Below are positions 15,876 to 24,274 of a stretch of DNA of 64,000 nucleotides, piece by piece; the first letter of the stretch is position 1; each line of letters opens with the position of its first letter. Both the position numbers and the translations under genes were made by a program. The stretch spans positions 62,001-126,000 of the forward strand of contig NZ_FRAV01000004.1 of NCBI RefSeq assembly GCF_900142445.1, written 5' to 3'. The stretch is from Chryseobacterium polytrichastri (GTDB taxonomy: Bacteria; Bacteroidota; Bacteroidia; Flavobacteriales; Weeksellaceae). The notes beneath the pieces are model-generated. The model searched no databases and was not told the origin of the DNA. It saw nothing but the letters and a program-made list of their open reading frames with translations.

Positions 15876-18035
15876 TTAGTTTATATCTACTTGTCCGCCT
15901 GTGATCATTGTATCTCCTTTAAACACAGCTTTTGCACTTCCAGAACCTTTAACGGTAGAAGAAGATTGCCCGTTGATCTCAATATCTTTACTTGAAACAA
16001 CTATTTTCTCTCCAGTAATTTCAATGTAGCTGTCGCCTACTCTTAAAGTGACTTTCTGCGCCCCATTAAGATTAATGACTCCATCTTTATCTAAAGTAAG
16101 AACACTTTGTCCTTCTCCTACATCCGTACAATGTTTGGCCCCTGCATTAACCGTATTATTATTACCTACAGTTACCGTTTTATTATTATTGGCATTGGTT
16201 GTTGCATTTCCCGCACCATCAAATTTCATATTGACACCACCCTGATCAGTAAGGAAAACTGAACCTTCACCATCATGTAACTCTAATTTATTTCCGCTAC
16301 GGCTGCTTAAGCTTTTGATATTGTTATTCTGTCCGCCACCACCGCCGACTTTCCCATGAAACATTCCTCCCATTACGAATGGTCGATCTGGATGTTGATG
16401 AACGAAATTAATGATCACCTGATCTCCAACTTCAGGAATCGCCATAAACCCTCTATTCTTACTCACCTTATCGCTGCTTCCCGCATCAGGAGTCATTACA
16501 CGAATAAATTCTGTAGTATCCGATCCACTTTGCCAATCAAACTTTACTTTCACTCGGCCTTGATTTAATGGATCTGTATTGGAAATTACTTTTGCAAATT
16601 GAGATTCTGCTCTGGGCTGTTCAAACTCCGGGCGTGGAATAAAACCTGTATCCGAAGCAATGGCCTCAAATGTTCCGTCATAATAGCCTCGTGCATCCAC
16701 CTCGTGGGTAACTTCTATGATCATTAACTTGGTAAAATAAGCTGTTTCATTGCTGTCCGTTTTACGCATTTCGATATCAGCAATACATCCGGGGTATAAA
16801 AATGGAATCGTAGTTGTTCCCGATGTTATAAATACATTAGAAGCCTTACTTCCGGCTGCTCCTTTTTGGGATGCATCAATATCCATAAAGGAATATGCTT
16901 TGATGGGGGCTACCCTCAATGAAGGGGTTTGAAACGTTTTTTCTGAAATTTCGTACGCTCTTTTAGCAATATCTGAAGTATGATTAATTTTTGAACTTCC
17001 TGTTGTTAATTTTTCGTTTTTACTGCTGTTGTAGCCGTAAAAAGTTGGGTTTACGTGTTGTGCTTTCATTTTAATTTTAACATCATTCACGCTGCTGCCG
17101 TAGGTAAGCTGTACCGGTTTTTCCTGAGGCGGAAGTTTTCCGAAATGCAGAACTTCACCATCATAAAAGAATTGTTCTCCATACGCTTCAGCTATTCTTG
17201 CCAAATAATTATAATGGGTTTCTTCATATTGAGAACTGTAAGAAACATTTCCATGTTGGGCGTCTACTCTAAAATCAAAATTATTTTGTCCCAAACCTTC
17301 TTTGATTACCTGATCGGCAATGCTATTTAAGCTTATATCCTGTGAACCTCCAAAACTTTGAATATGAGGCGCTGCATCTAAAAGAATGGTCGGACTGGAA
17401 CCTGTAAGAACAATATTGCCCAAACTTCCTTTATCCTGACTGAAACCTACTTCAGTAATGACCCCGACAAAATTTCTTTCCGGGCCTTCTTCTACATCTT
17501 TATATTTAAAAACTACCGTAATACGCTTCCCTAAAAAATTCTGTGCTTCTTCAAGATTATGATTTTCAGCATTTCCCAAACTGTCATGAGCCAGCATTAA
17601 AGTAAATTCATGATGCTTCACGGCACTTTGGGTGAGCTTAAAATGTTTAAAATGATTGACAGACTTGCCATCAATAATTACTTCAAGCTTTACAACACGG
17701 TTGATTCCTAAAATTTGATTAATAGCAATTGCTCCTGCATTATATATTTTTGAAGTCGGCTGTTTAGCCCAAACTTTCCCTTCTATGATTGTTGGATTGT
17801 TAGGTGAAATCACTTGGTTCATCAACATAGTAGAAGAACCTTGCGAAATTGTAGAATAAGCCTGTTGAACCTTTGCCACTTTTTCAGTAGCTTTTTGAGT
17901 AACCTCATTCACCTTACCCAATTTTTCTTCAGCCCCCTTTATTACTTTCTCTTCAGCCTTTTCCTCCATCTGAGATAAAGGATTTTTTATATTCTTAGGG
18001 CTTTGTATTTTTGTTGGTTTGTTATCCTGAAACAT
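15876..18035 (-). CDS. vgrG: T6SS spike protein VgrG (TssI)
   Basis: A 719-residue VgrG. An N-terminal lysine/glutamate-rich extension (residues about 15-70) looks coiled-coil. The gp27-like region follows (about 90-470). The gp5 OB-fold comes next (QGRVKVKFDWQSG, then GFMAIPEVGDQVIINFVHQ and PFVMGGMFHGK), and then a repetitive beta-helix needle (about 600-719) ending in a Gly/Asp-rich strand. VgrG caps the Hcp tube and delivers effectors. The operon continues with the LysM, membrane and PAAR-like genes. The needle contains no obvious extra enzymatic domain, so effector activity likely lies in the neighbouring genes. Confidence 0.93.
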   Translation of the reverse strand: MFQDNKPTKIQSPKNIKNPLSQMEEKAEEKVIKGAEEKLGKVNEVTQKATEKVAKVQQAYSTISQGSSTMLMNQVISPNNPTIIEGKVWAKQPTSKIYNAGAIAINQILGINRVVKLEVIIDGKSVNHFKHFKLTQSAVKHHEFTLMLAHDSLGNAENHNLEEAQNFLGKRITVVFKYKDVEEGPERNFVGVITEVGFSQDKGSLGNIVLTGSSPTILLDAAPHIQSFGGSQDISLNSIADQVIKEGLGQNNFDFRVDAQHGNVSYSSQYEETHYNYLARIAEAYGEQFFYDGEVLHFGKLPPQEKPVQLTYGSSVNDVKIKMKAQHVNPTFYGYNSSKNEKLTTGSSKINHTSDIAKRAYEISEKTFQTPSLRVAPIKAYSFMDIDASQKGAAGSKASNVFITSGTTTIPFLYPGCIADIEMRKTDSNETAYFTKLMIIEVTHEVDARGYYDGTFEAIASDTGFIPRPEFEQPRAESQFAKVISNTDPLNQGRVKVKFDWQSGSDTTEFIRVMTPDAGSSDKVSKNRGFMAIPEVGDQVIINFVHQHPDRPFVMGGMFHGKVGGGGGQNNNIKSLSSRSGNKLELHDGEGSVFLTDQGGVNMKFDGAGNATTNANNNKTVTVGNNNTVNAGAKHCTDVGEGQSVLTLDKDGVINLNGAQKVTLRVGDSYIEITGEKIVVSSKDIEINGQSSSTVKGSGSAKAVFKGDTMITGGQVDIN

Positions 18036-18230
18036 GATATTTTGTGTTTAATTAAATTATGGTATTGGTTTTATTATGAACTAGTTATAGCATATATCAA
18101 ACCAAAACATTTTTATCATAAAATTAAATATCAACTTATTTTAATCGTTAAAACAATCAAACGAGTTTATATTTAATACATCAAAGTCATATCTAAATAA
18201 TTTTTATTTCAAGTCATCATGACAGAAACA

Positions 18231-18270
18231 GAAAAACAGAATAGCGAACTTTGGGAATTCACTATTCTGT
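18231..18270 (-). terminator. Terminator after the first hcp gene
   Basis: On the minus strand ACAGAATAG (18262-18270) and CTATTCTGT (18236-18244) pair around a 17-base loop and are followed by a T-run. It lies between the hcp copy at 18306-18716 and vgrG, so hcp is a separate, probably more abundant, transcript. Confidence 0.7.
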
Positions 18271-18305
18271 ACTAATTTTTATTTTTACTAAGAAAATGGT
18301 AAGGA

Positions 18306-18716
18306 TTAGTTAGTTCCTCCAGGCCAGATGCCTTCATAAGCAGAGTTACCGTAGTTGATTTTTTCAGCGCTAATGATGAAGCTGATCAACATACTATTTT
18401 CGTCTACTGCGTCGAAGTCTACTTCATGCTGAATTACATATCCGTTTTCCCAGTTCAAAGTGATCAATGTTCCTTCTTCGTGAGATTTGTTGAAAGTAAT
18501 TTCACCAGTTGTTGGCTTGTACTTTCCGTTTAGTAAGCTTTCCAGAATATCAGATTTTTCTGTAGCTTCGATGGTAAGTTTAATAATTGCGTTAGAAGGA
18601 TCTGATGCTACACGTCCTGAAACATCTGTAGATCTTGATACGCTATAATTTAGCTTTAATAGCTTTTGTCCTTCGCTTCCGTTGAATTTTAAGATTCCTC
18701 TTGAATTTGCTGCCAT
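18306..18716 (-). CDS. tssD: T6SS tube protein TssD (Hcp), copy 1
   Basis: A 136-residue Bacteroidota-type TssD. It assembles into hexameric rings that form the injection tube, so it needs to be abundant. The N-terminus MAANSRGILKFNG and the segment ATEKSDILESLLNGKYKPT are shared with the second copy (23551-23955). The two proteins differ at only about eight positions, mostly conservative, and the C-terminus ends WPGGTN here versus WPSS there. The start is supported by the identical start region of the paralogue. A terminator directly follows. Promoter and paired CTACGA boxes lie upstream. Confidence 0.95.
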   Translation of the reverse strand: MAANSRGILKFNGSEGQKLLKLNYSVSRSTDVSGRVASDPSNAIIKLTIEATEKSDILESLLNGKYKPTTGEITFNKSHEEGTLITLNWENGYVIQHEVDFDAVDENSMLISFIISAEKINYGNSAYEGIWPGGTN

Positions 18717-18767
18717 AATGGTAAATTTTAATCGTTAATATTTTGTGATTCGGTATTTATTATGAGC

Positions 18768-18798
18768 CAAAGATAGACCACATAATTCTATTGAAAAA
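18768..18798 (-). promoter_or_regulatory. Promoter of hcp copy 1
   Basis: Read on the minus strand, TATCTTTG (18768-18775) matches TAnnTTTG. The -33 position 19 bases further upstream reads TTTT, a weak match. The start codon is 51 bases downstream. Confidence 0.55.
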
Positions 18799-18824
18799 AT
18801 TTTCACATACAAATCTGAAATTTT

Positions 18825-18860
18825 GTAGTAGTTCTACGATTTCTTGTAGTAATTCTACGA
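18825..18860 (-). promoter_or_regulatory. Tandem activator-like boxes upstream of hcp copy 1
   Basis: Two GTAGTARTTCTACGA boxes (18825-18839 and 18846-18860) repeat with a 21-bp period, about two helical turns. They lie at roughly -63 to -98 relative to the predicted start of transcription. The same arrangement recurs at hcp copy 2. The placement suits a class I activator. The 18717-19055 gap holds these elements and nothing else I can name. Confidence 0.65.
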
Positions 18861-19055
18861 CTCCAGAAATAACATCCAATAATATAATCATGAAAATCAA
18901 ATACTTAAAAGAGTCAAAAACAGTCTGACAGCTTCATAATTTCACACACAAAAGAGAAATAACATCCTACTTCAGATTGGATAGATATCAAAAACTCAAC
19001 CTCTCATTGCATCAAAATGAAAGAATAGTAAATGTGATTTTATTGGAAATTGTAA

Positions 19056-19727
19056 TTATAAATTCAAAAAATAGATTAAAATCAAGCTTAGCCATTGCAG
19101 GCCAATATAAATAAAGAAGAAAGCAACAGAAGGTTCTGAAAGTTCATGAAGTTTTTCAATCAGCTTAGCTTTAATAATATCGTAAAAATTTGCATTTTCA
19201 CCTCCTAAATTCAATTCGTCAAATTTTATTTTTTTCAAGGCATAACTTACAATTCGTTTCACTATTTTATTTTCTGAACTGCTTTGGAATTCATTTAACA
19301 ATTTAATTTTTGCCAACGTATAATCTGCTCCTGTTCGAATAACCACAGGCTGATTTATTTTGAACTTGTCTATAATTTTATCAATAAAAGGAATTAAAAT
19401 AATTTCGGCTTTATCTTTTACGATCTTACTAATCACGCTTGATATGGCATATTTCATCGAAAAAACGCCAATGATATAAGGAGCAGCCAGCATCAATAGA
19501 TAGAAAACAATGGATGATATCGGCTTAGCAGTAATAGTAGCCACTAAGAATAGATATGCTCCACTATGCCCCGTAGAGGCGCCTAAGCTATTCGACAAAA
19601 AATAAATTCTAAGTATGAATGTAATAAGAGTTGATAAGATTCCTATTCCGTACATTTTTAATAGATTGAAAAGAAATACTGCAGATAATTTTGAGAAATA
19701 TTTTAGATGGGTTACAGTTTTATTCAT
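19056..19727 (-). CDS. Membrane protein in the T6SS region, unknown
   Basis: A 223-residue protein with about three helices in the first half (around 20-45, 57-95) and one at the C-terminus (about 200-220). The intervening soluble part is basic and helical. I do not recognise it. It lies between hcp copy 1 and the lytic transglycosylase gene on the same strand, flanked by AT-rich gaps of over 100 bases on each side, so it is probably a separate transcript. It could be a T6SS accessory membrane protein, or unrelated. Confidence 0.5.
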   Translation of the reverse strand: MNKTVTHLKYFSKLSAVFLFNLLKMYGIGILSTLITFILRIYFLSNSLGASTGHSGAYLFLVATITAKPISSIVFYLLMLAAPYIIGVFSMKYAISSVISKIVKDKAEIILIPFIDKIIDKFKINQPVVIRTGADYTLAKIKLLNEFQSSSENKIVKRIVSYALKKIKFDELNLGGENANFYDIIKAKLIEKLHELSEPSVAFFFIYIGLQWLSLILIYFLNL

Positions 19728-19865
19728 GGATATAGTTTGGAGTATTGATAAGATCCCAGAGGAAATTGTTGTAGATAAATATCACATCTGCTGTTATTCG
19801 TTTGCATTATAAAATAGCAGAAATTGGACATTTAAATATGTACATTTAAAGTAAAGTGAATTGTA

Positions 19866-20729
19866 TTAATTTGCTTTCCTGCCTTCTTTTATGGATCGCG
19901 TAAGTATTTTATTTTTTCTTAAAAGAAAGTCAGGCATCAAATCTACTGGAAGATAAAAAGAACTTTCTCCTTTTTCCTCAAGCTCATTTTCAATTCCCGG
20001 ATTCCAGGCGAGTATTTTATCTACATTTATTTTAAGTTCATCTGCAATAATGGTAAGATTAAATCCTGCATTGATTTCCGTTTCCGAAAGTGATTCATCG
20101 TTTTTTCGACTTCCAGTTCCGCCTTCTGTAAAGAAAACCGTGTTCATTCTTGACGAATTATAATTACTCAAAACACTTTGCAGTTCTCCCGTTGCATAGC
20201 ATGCGTTCAGATATTTTTTAACATGATTGATTGTCTCTTCGGGTAAATATTTAGAAAAGATGTGATACTGTGTAGAATTTGCAGCCTGCATTGCTTTGGC
20301 AACATTTCCTTCTCCGCAATTGTATGCCGCAACCACCGTCACCCAATTATTATATTTTTTATAAAGATTACTTAAAGAAACCACCGCCACTTTTGTACTC
20401 TTATACAGATCGTTACGGTTCTGCTCCGAAAGTCCGTATTGATTGGCATGAGAGGTCATAAATTGCCAAACTCCCACAGCTCCAGCTCCGGAAGTAATGT
20501 TTCTGTCAAAATGAGATTCAATTAACGCTAAATTCCTTAAATGCCTCGGTAATCCTTTTTGTGCAAGAGAATACTCTATGAAATCAACGATCTCCTTGTT
20601 TGAATTAATGATATTTTTATATTTTCTCACACTGCTTTCCGAGGTATCAGATGCTGCAAGAAACTGTCCATTCACAAATTGTGAAGAACTCATCAATATT
20701 ATTCCTAAAAAAATATTTTTGAAGTTCAT
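19866..20729 (-). CDS. Lytic transglycosylase (SLT) with LysM
   Basis: A 287-residue secreted protein with a signal peptide (about 1-21, cleavage near VNG-Q). The SLT domain begins near residue 60: catalytic Glu71 in LALIESHF, then GAVGVWQFMTSHANQYG and VVAAYNCGEGNVAKAM. A LysM-like segment follows at the C-terminus (GFNLTIIADELKINVDKILAWN). Such enzymes cleave peptidoglycan in the periplasm. Its position between clpV and a membrane gene suggests it opens the wall for T6SS assembly, as known for other T6SS lytic enzymes. That role is inferred. A terminator separates it from clpV. Confidence 0.85.
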   Translation of the reverse strand: MNFKNIFLGIILMSSSQFVNGQFLAASDTSESSVRKYKNIINSNKEIVDFIEYSLAQKGLPRHLRNLALIESHFDRNITSGAGAVGVWQFMTSHANQYGLSEQNRNDLYKSTKVAVVSLSNLYKKYNNWVTVVAAYNCGEGNVAKAMQAANSTQYHIFSKYLPEETINHVKKYLNACYATGELQSVLSNYNSSRMNTVFFTEGGTGSRKNDESLSETEINAGFNLTIIADELKINVDKILAWNPGIENELEEKGESSFYLPVDLMPDFLLRKNKILTRSIKEGRKAN

Positions 20730-20745
20730 TTTTATATTTTAAGAT

Positions 20746-20782
20746 AAAACAGCAAAATCACGGGTTATGATTTTGCTGTTTT
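20746..20782 (-). terminator. Terminator after clpV
   Basis: AAAACAGCAAAATCA (20746-20760) and TGATTTTGCTGTTTT (20768-20782) form a perfect 15-bp stem. It lies 17 bases beyond the clpV stop on the minus strand and could work in both orientations. Confidence 0.75.
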
Positions 20783-20798
20783 ATAATTTATTTTATTA

Positions 20799-23288
20799 TT
20801 AATTTACTTTCCAAGTTAAGGCATCCCCTTCCCAGTCTACATTTAGCGTCTGTCCTGATTTCACTTCTTCTCTCACAATCATTTTAGAAATCGGTCTTGC
20901 CAATTGCGCTCTAATTACTCCTGATATCTGTCTTGCTCCATATTTACTGCTAAATCCACCTAAAGCCAGATTTTTCACCGCTTCATCTGTGATTTTTAAA
21001 GTCATTCCTAATCGGTGAAGTGAAGCATGAAGTGATTTTAACTGAATATTAAAGATTCTTTCTGCAATTGATTCTGTAATTGGGGCAAAAGGAATAATTT
21101 CAGTAATTCTCGCTAAAAACTCAGGCCTGAATTTTCCTGAATTCGACATAATTTGCATTAATGATTTTGATTCTGGAATCTTTCCTTCCTCAAACTGTTT
21201 TACAATTTCTTCACTTCCGATATTGGAGGTAAATAAAATCAACGCATTGCTGAAATCTCCTTCCTTTCCAAGCTTATCATGCACTTTTCCTTCATCCATG
21301 ATCTGTAAGAAGACATCAAATACAGAATGGTGCGCTTTTTCAATTTCATCAAATAAAACCACCGTGTAAGGCTGTTGACGAATTTTATTAACCAACATTC
21401 CGCCTTCCTCATAACCAACATATCCCGGAGGCGCTCCATATAAAAGAGCCGCCGAATGTTCTTCTTTAAACTCTGACATATCAAAACGAACCATTGCTTT
21501 TTCATCATTGAAAAGCAATTCTGCCATAGATTTCGCCAACTCTGTTTTTCCTGTTCCTGTAGGTCCCAGAAGAAAGAACGAACCGATAGGCTGTCCTGGC
21601 TTATTTAATCCGCTTCGGTTTTCAACAATGGCATCAGAAAGAATTTTCAAAGCATGATCCTGACCCACGACTCTGTTCATTAAAAGACCTTCCATATTCA
21701 GCAATTTTTCTTTCTCCTGAGCCTGAATTTTCCCAATTGGAATATTTGTTTTAGCAGCCATGACAGCAGCCAACTCCAAACGATCTACTTTTTCTCTTTT
21801 CTTTGAAGCGTGTTGCAAAAGCTCTGCATAAGTATCTTCAATTATTTTTTGAATATCTTCAACAGGCATTGAATTGTCTATTTGTGGTTGCTCACTTAAA
21901 GAACCCCACAAAATCGGACTGATCTTATCTCTCAATAAATTATAATTCCAGATCAATTCATCTGCTTTGTCCTTATCATCCAGATATTCTTCTGTAAGAA
22001 TTGTTTCATAGATGTCTTTCCAGCTTTGCAACTCTTTTTCTGAAAGTTCATCAAGCATTTTGATAGCAGCCATCGTTCGATCTAACAAATCAATAGCAGC
22101 ATCAGGTAGCTTTTTACCTTTTGCATAGCGTTTTGCTAAACGTACACATTCGGGAAGGGCTGTTTTTTCCACTTCAATTCCGTGGTGTTTTTTATATCCT
22201 TCCAACAAAACATCAATCATTTTAACGCATGTTTTTTCGTCCGGTTCATTGACCGTTAAAACTTCAAAACGACGGTTAAAAGCTTGTTCTGGCTCGATAA
22301 TCTTTCTATATTCTTCCTGAGTTGTTGCACCAATTACTGTAATTTCACCTCTTGCCAATTCAGGTTTCAACAAATTAGCAACATTTCCGATGCTTCCTTT
22401 AGGATCTAAAAGCGTGTGAATTTCATCAATGAAAAGAATTGCTTTTTCAATTTTCTTACATTCATTAATTATTTTTTTAAGACGGTCTTCAATCTCTCCT
22501 TTATAAGAAGTTCCTGCTAATAAAGCTCCTGTATCAAGCTCTAGCAGCGTCCCATTTTTAAGCATTTCGGGAACATTTCCTTTAATAATTTCAGTTGCGA
22601 AACCTTCCACTAAAGCTGTTTTACCAACTCCCGGTTCTCCGATTATAATTACATTAGGCTTTGTTCTTCGGCAAAGAATTTCAACCAACATTCTCAGTTC
22701 TTTATCTCTTCCGATGATGTTTTCTAAATCCCCTTTTCTGGCTTGCGCTGTTCTGTCTACACAATAGGCTTTAATGGATGGAAAAGAATTATCTGAATAT
22801 TCGGATCCATTTGAAAATAAAGAAGAAACTGCGTCATCTTCAGAAGCTCCAAATGGCATATCTTTCCTGTATAAATTGAATATTTCGTGTTCTCTAAGCG
22901 GTAACGATTTCAACTGTTGCAAGGTAAAAGCAACCTGAGGTTTTACAATCGCGGTCAATAAACAAATAGGTGTAATTTCATCCAAACCCAACTTTAAACG
23001 AATATCATCTGCTTCCTCTACAATAGTATCCACAGATTCATCCTGACCAACCTCATCCGGAAGATGAGTGGTTTTAGGATAATCTTCGATGCGAACATCT
23101 GCCCATTCGTAGAAATATCCTGGGTCTTTATCTATGTTTTTTAAAAATTCATTAAGTCCGATATCCTTATGCATCAAAGCCTGCAGAATATGTGGACCGC
23201 CATACGTGGCATTATAATTTTCCTTTGCTATTGATTGTGCAATATGAAAAAGCTGTTTTACTGTTTCGTTAGTTACTAGTACTCCCAT
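20799..23288 (-). CDS. clpV: T6SS sheath-recycling ATPase ClpV (TssH)
   Basis: An 829-residue class B Clp ATPase. A Clp N domain occupies about residues 1-150. The first AAA+ domain has GEPGVGKTALVEG and ILFIDEIHTLL. The second has GPTGTGKTELAKS and VVLFDEIEKAH, with a C-terminal ClpB D2-small region. ClpV disassembles the contracted sheath so it can be reused. A long helical segment links the domains. The gene is surrounded by T6SS genes (hcp copy 2 upstream, SLT downstream), which separates it from housekeeping ClpB. The sheath genes it acts on are not in the window. Confidence 0.93.
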   Translation of the reverse strand: MGVLVTNETVKQLFHIAQSIAKENYNATYGGPHILQALMHKDIGLNEFLKNIDKDPGYFYEWADVRIEDYPKTTHLPDEVGQDESVDTIVEEADDIRLKLGLDEITPICLLTAIVKPQVAFTLQQLKSLPLREHEIFNLYRKDMPFGASEDDAVSSLFSNGSEYSDNSFPSIKAYCVDRTAQARKGDLENIIGRDKELRMLVEILCRRTKPNVIIIGEPGVGKTALVEGFATEIIKGNVPEMLKNGTLLELDTGALLAGTSYKGEIEDRLKKIINECKKIEKAILFIDEIHTLLDPKGSIGNVANLLKPELARGEITVIGATTQEEYRKIIEPEQAFNRRFEVLTVNEPDEKTCVKMIDVLLEGYKKHHGIEVEKTALPECVRLAKRYAKGKKLPDAAIDLLDRTMAAIKMLDELSEKELQSWKDIYETILTEEYLDDKDKADELIWNYNLLRDKISPILWGSLSEQPQIDNSMPVEDIQKIIEDTYAELLQHASKKREKVDRLELAAVMAAKTNIPIGKIQAQEKEKLLNMEGLLMNRVVGQDHALKILSDAIVENRSGLNKPGQPIGSFFLLGPTGTGKTELAKSMAELLFNDEKAMVRFDMSEFKEEHSAALLYGAPPGYVGYEEGGMLVNKIRQQPYTVVLFDEIEKAHHSVFDVFLQIMDEGKVHDKLGKEGDFSNALILFTSNIGSEEIVKQFEEGKIPESKSLMQIMSNSGKFRPEFLARITEIIPFAPITESIAERIFNIQLKSLHASLHRLGMTLKITDEAVKNLALGGFSSKYGARQISGVIRAQLARPISKMIVREEVKSGQTLNVDWEGDALTWKVN

Positions 23289-23486
23289 TTTACTATTTTT
23301 CTCAAAAATTAATATAACTGATTATGGTGTGTGTTTGGTGATTGTATTTTTATTACATTGTAAATAAATAATAATCTAGCAATCATTACATATTTTATTG
23401 TACACTAAGATATTAGTTTTTTTTTAATAATCTCAATTATGTCTTTTAAAAGCATTAGATTTCTAAGACCGAGTGTTTTATAATGA

Positions 23487-23518
23487 TAAAAAAGACCGCC
23501 TTAATGAGACAGTCTTTA
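23487..23518 (-). terminator. Terminator after the second hcp gene
   Basis: On the minus strand AAAGACTG pairs with CGGTCTTT (one G-T wobble) around a loop and is followed by T's. It lies about 35 bases beyond the hcp copy 2 stop. Confidence 0.6.
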
Positions 23519-23550
23519 TGTATTTTGTATGAATATTACGTGCCTAAATT

Positions 23551-23955
23551 CTAGCTAGATGGCCATAAACCTTCATAAGCAGAATTACCATAGTTAATTT
23601 TTTCAGCACTAATGATGAAGCTAATCAACATACTGTTTTCGTCTACTGCATCGAAGTCTACTGTATGCTGAATCACATATCCATTTTCCCAGTTCAATGT
23701 AATTAATGTACCTTCTTCGTGAGATTTGTTGAATGTGATTTCGCCACTTGTAGGCTTATATTTACCATTAAGTAAGCTTTCCAGAATATCAGATTTCTCT
23801 GTTGCTTCTACTGTAAGTTTGATAATTGCGTTGGATGGGTCTGAAGCTACTCTACCAGATACATCTGTAGATCTTGCCACACTATATTTAAGCTTTAATA
23901 GTTTCTGTCCTTCGCCTCCGTTGAATTTTAAGATTCCTCTTGAATTTGCTGCCAT
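23551..23955 (-). CDS. tssD: T6SS tube protein TssD (Hcp), copy 2
   Basis: A 134-residue TssD nearly identical to copy 1. Most differences are single substitutions (such as S14G, N23K, S27A, I49V, E98T) plus a shorter C-terminus. The genes are also similar at DNA level into the 5' leader, indicating a recent duplication or gene conversion. Two copies may supply tube protein under different conditions, or simply raise dosage. The promoter and paired upstream boxes match those of copy 1 in spacing. It is followed by a terminator. Confidence 0.95.
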   Translation of the reverse strand: MAANSRGILKFNGGEGQKLLKLKYSVARSTDVSGRVASDPSNAIIKLTVEATEKSDILESLLNGKYKPTSGEITFNKSHEEGTLITLNWENGYVIQHTVDFDAVDENSMLISFIISAEKINYGNSAYEGLWPSS

Positions 23956-24003
23956 TACTGTAAATTTTAATCGTTAATATTTTGTGATTCAGTGATTGTT
24001 TAG

Positions 24004-24034
24004 CAAATATAAAACGCTTAATTCTTTCCAGAAA
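24004..24034 (-). promoter_or_regulatory. Promoter of hcp copy 2
   Basis: On the minus strand TTTC (24031-24034), 19 bases and TATATTTG (24004-24011) give a close match to the Bacteroidota TTTG-N19-TAnnTTTG consensus. The ATG is 48 bases downstream. Confidence 0.7.
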
Positions 24035-24060
24035 ATATTTGAATACAAATCTGAAAAATT

Positions 24061-24096
24061 GTAGTAATTCTACGATTTTGTATCGTAGTTCTACGA
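24061..24096 (-). promoter_or_regulatory. Tandem activator-like boxes upstream of hcp copy 2
   Basis: GTAGTAATTCTACGA (24061-24075) and TCGTAGTTCTACGA (24083-24096) repeat with a 21-bp offset, at the same distance from the core promoter as at hcp copy 1. The right halves (CTACGA) are conserved in all four boxes. Confidence 0.65.
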
Positions 24097-24226
24097 CTTT
24101 TGGCTTTACACCACTTACCAAACAAATCACAAATAGCAACATAACAGCACTTTAGTAAATAATCTTATAAAGTAAAAATCCTCCTAAAAACATCAGCAAT
24201 CTGAAACCTGATCCCATAGTAAATAA

Positions 24227-24255
24227 AAAAAGCAGAAACTATTGTTCTGCTTTTT
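24227..24255 (-). terminator. Terminator after tssR
   Basis: AAAAAGCAGAA (24227-24237) pairs with TTCTGCTTTTT (24245-24255) around a 7-base loop. It ends the T6SS transcript that begins with the TssO-like genes. Confidence 0.75.
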
Positions 24256-24274
24256 GATATAATTAACTTGGTAA

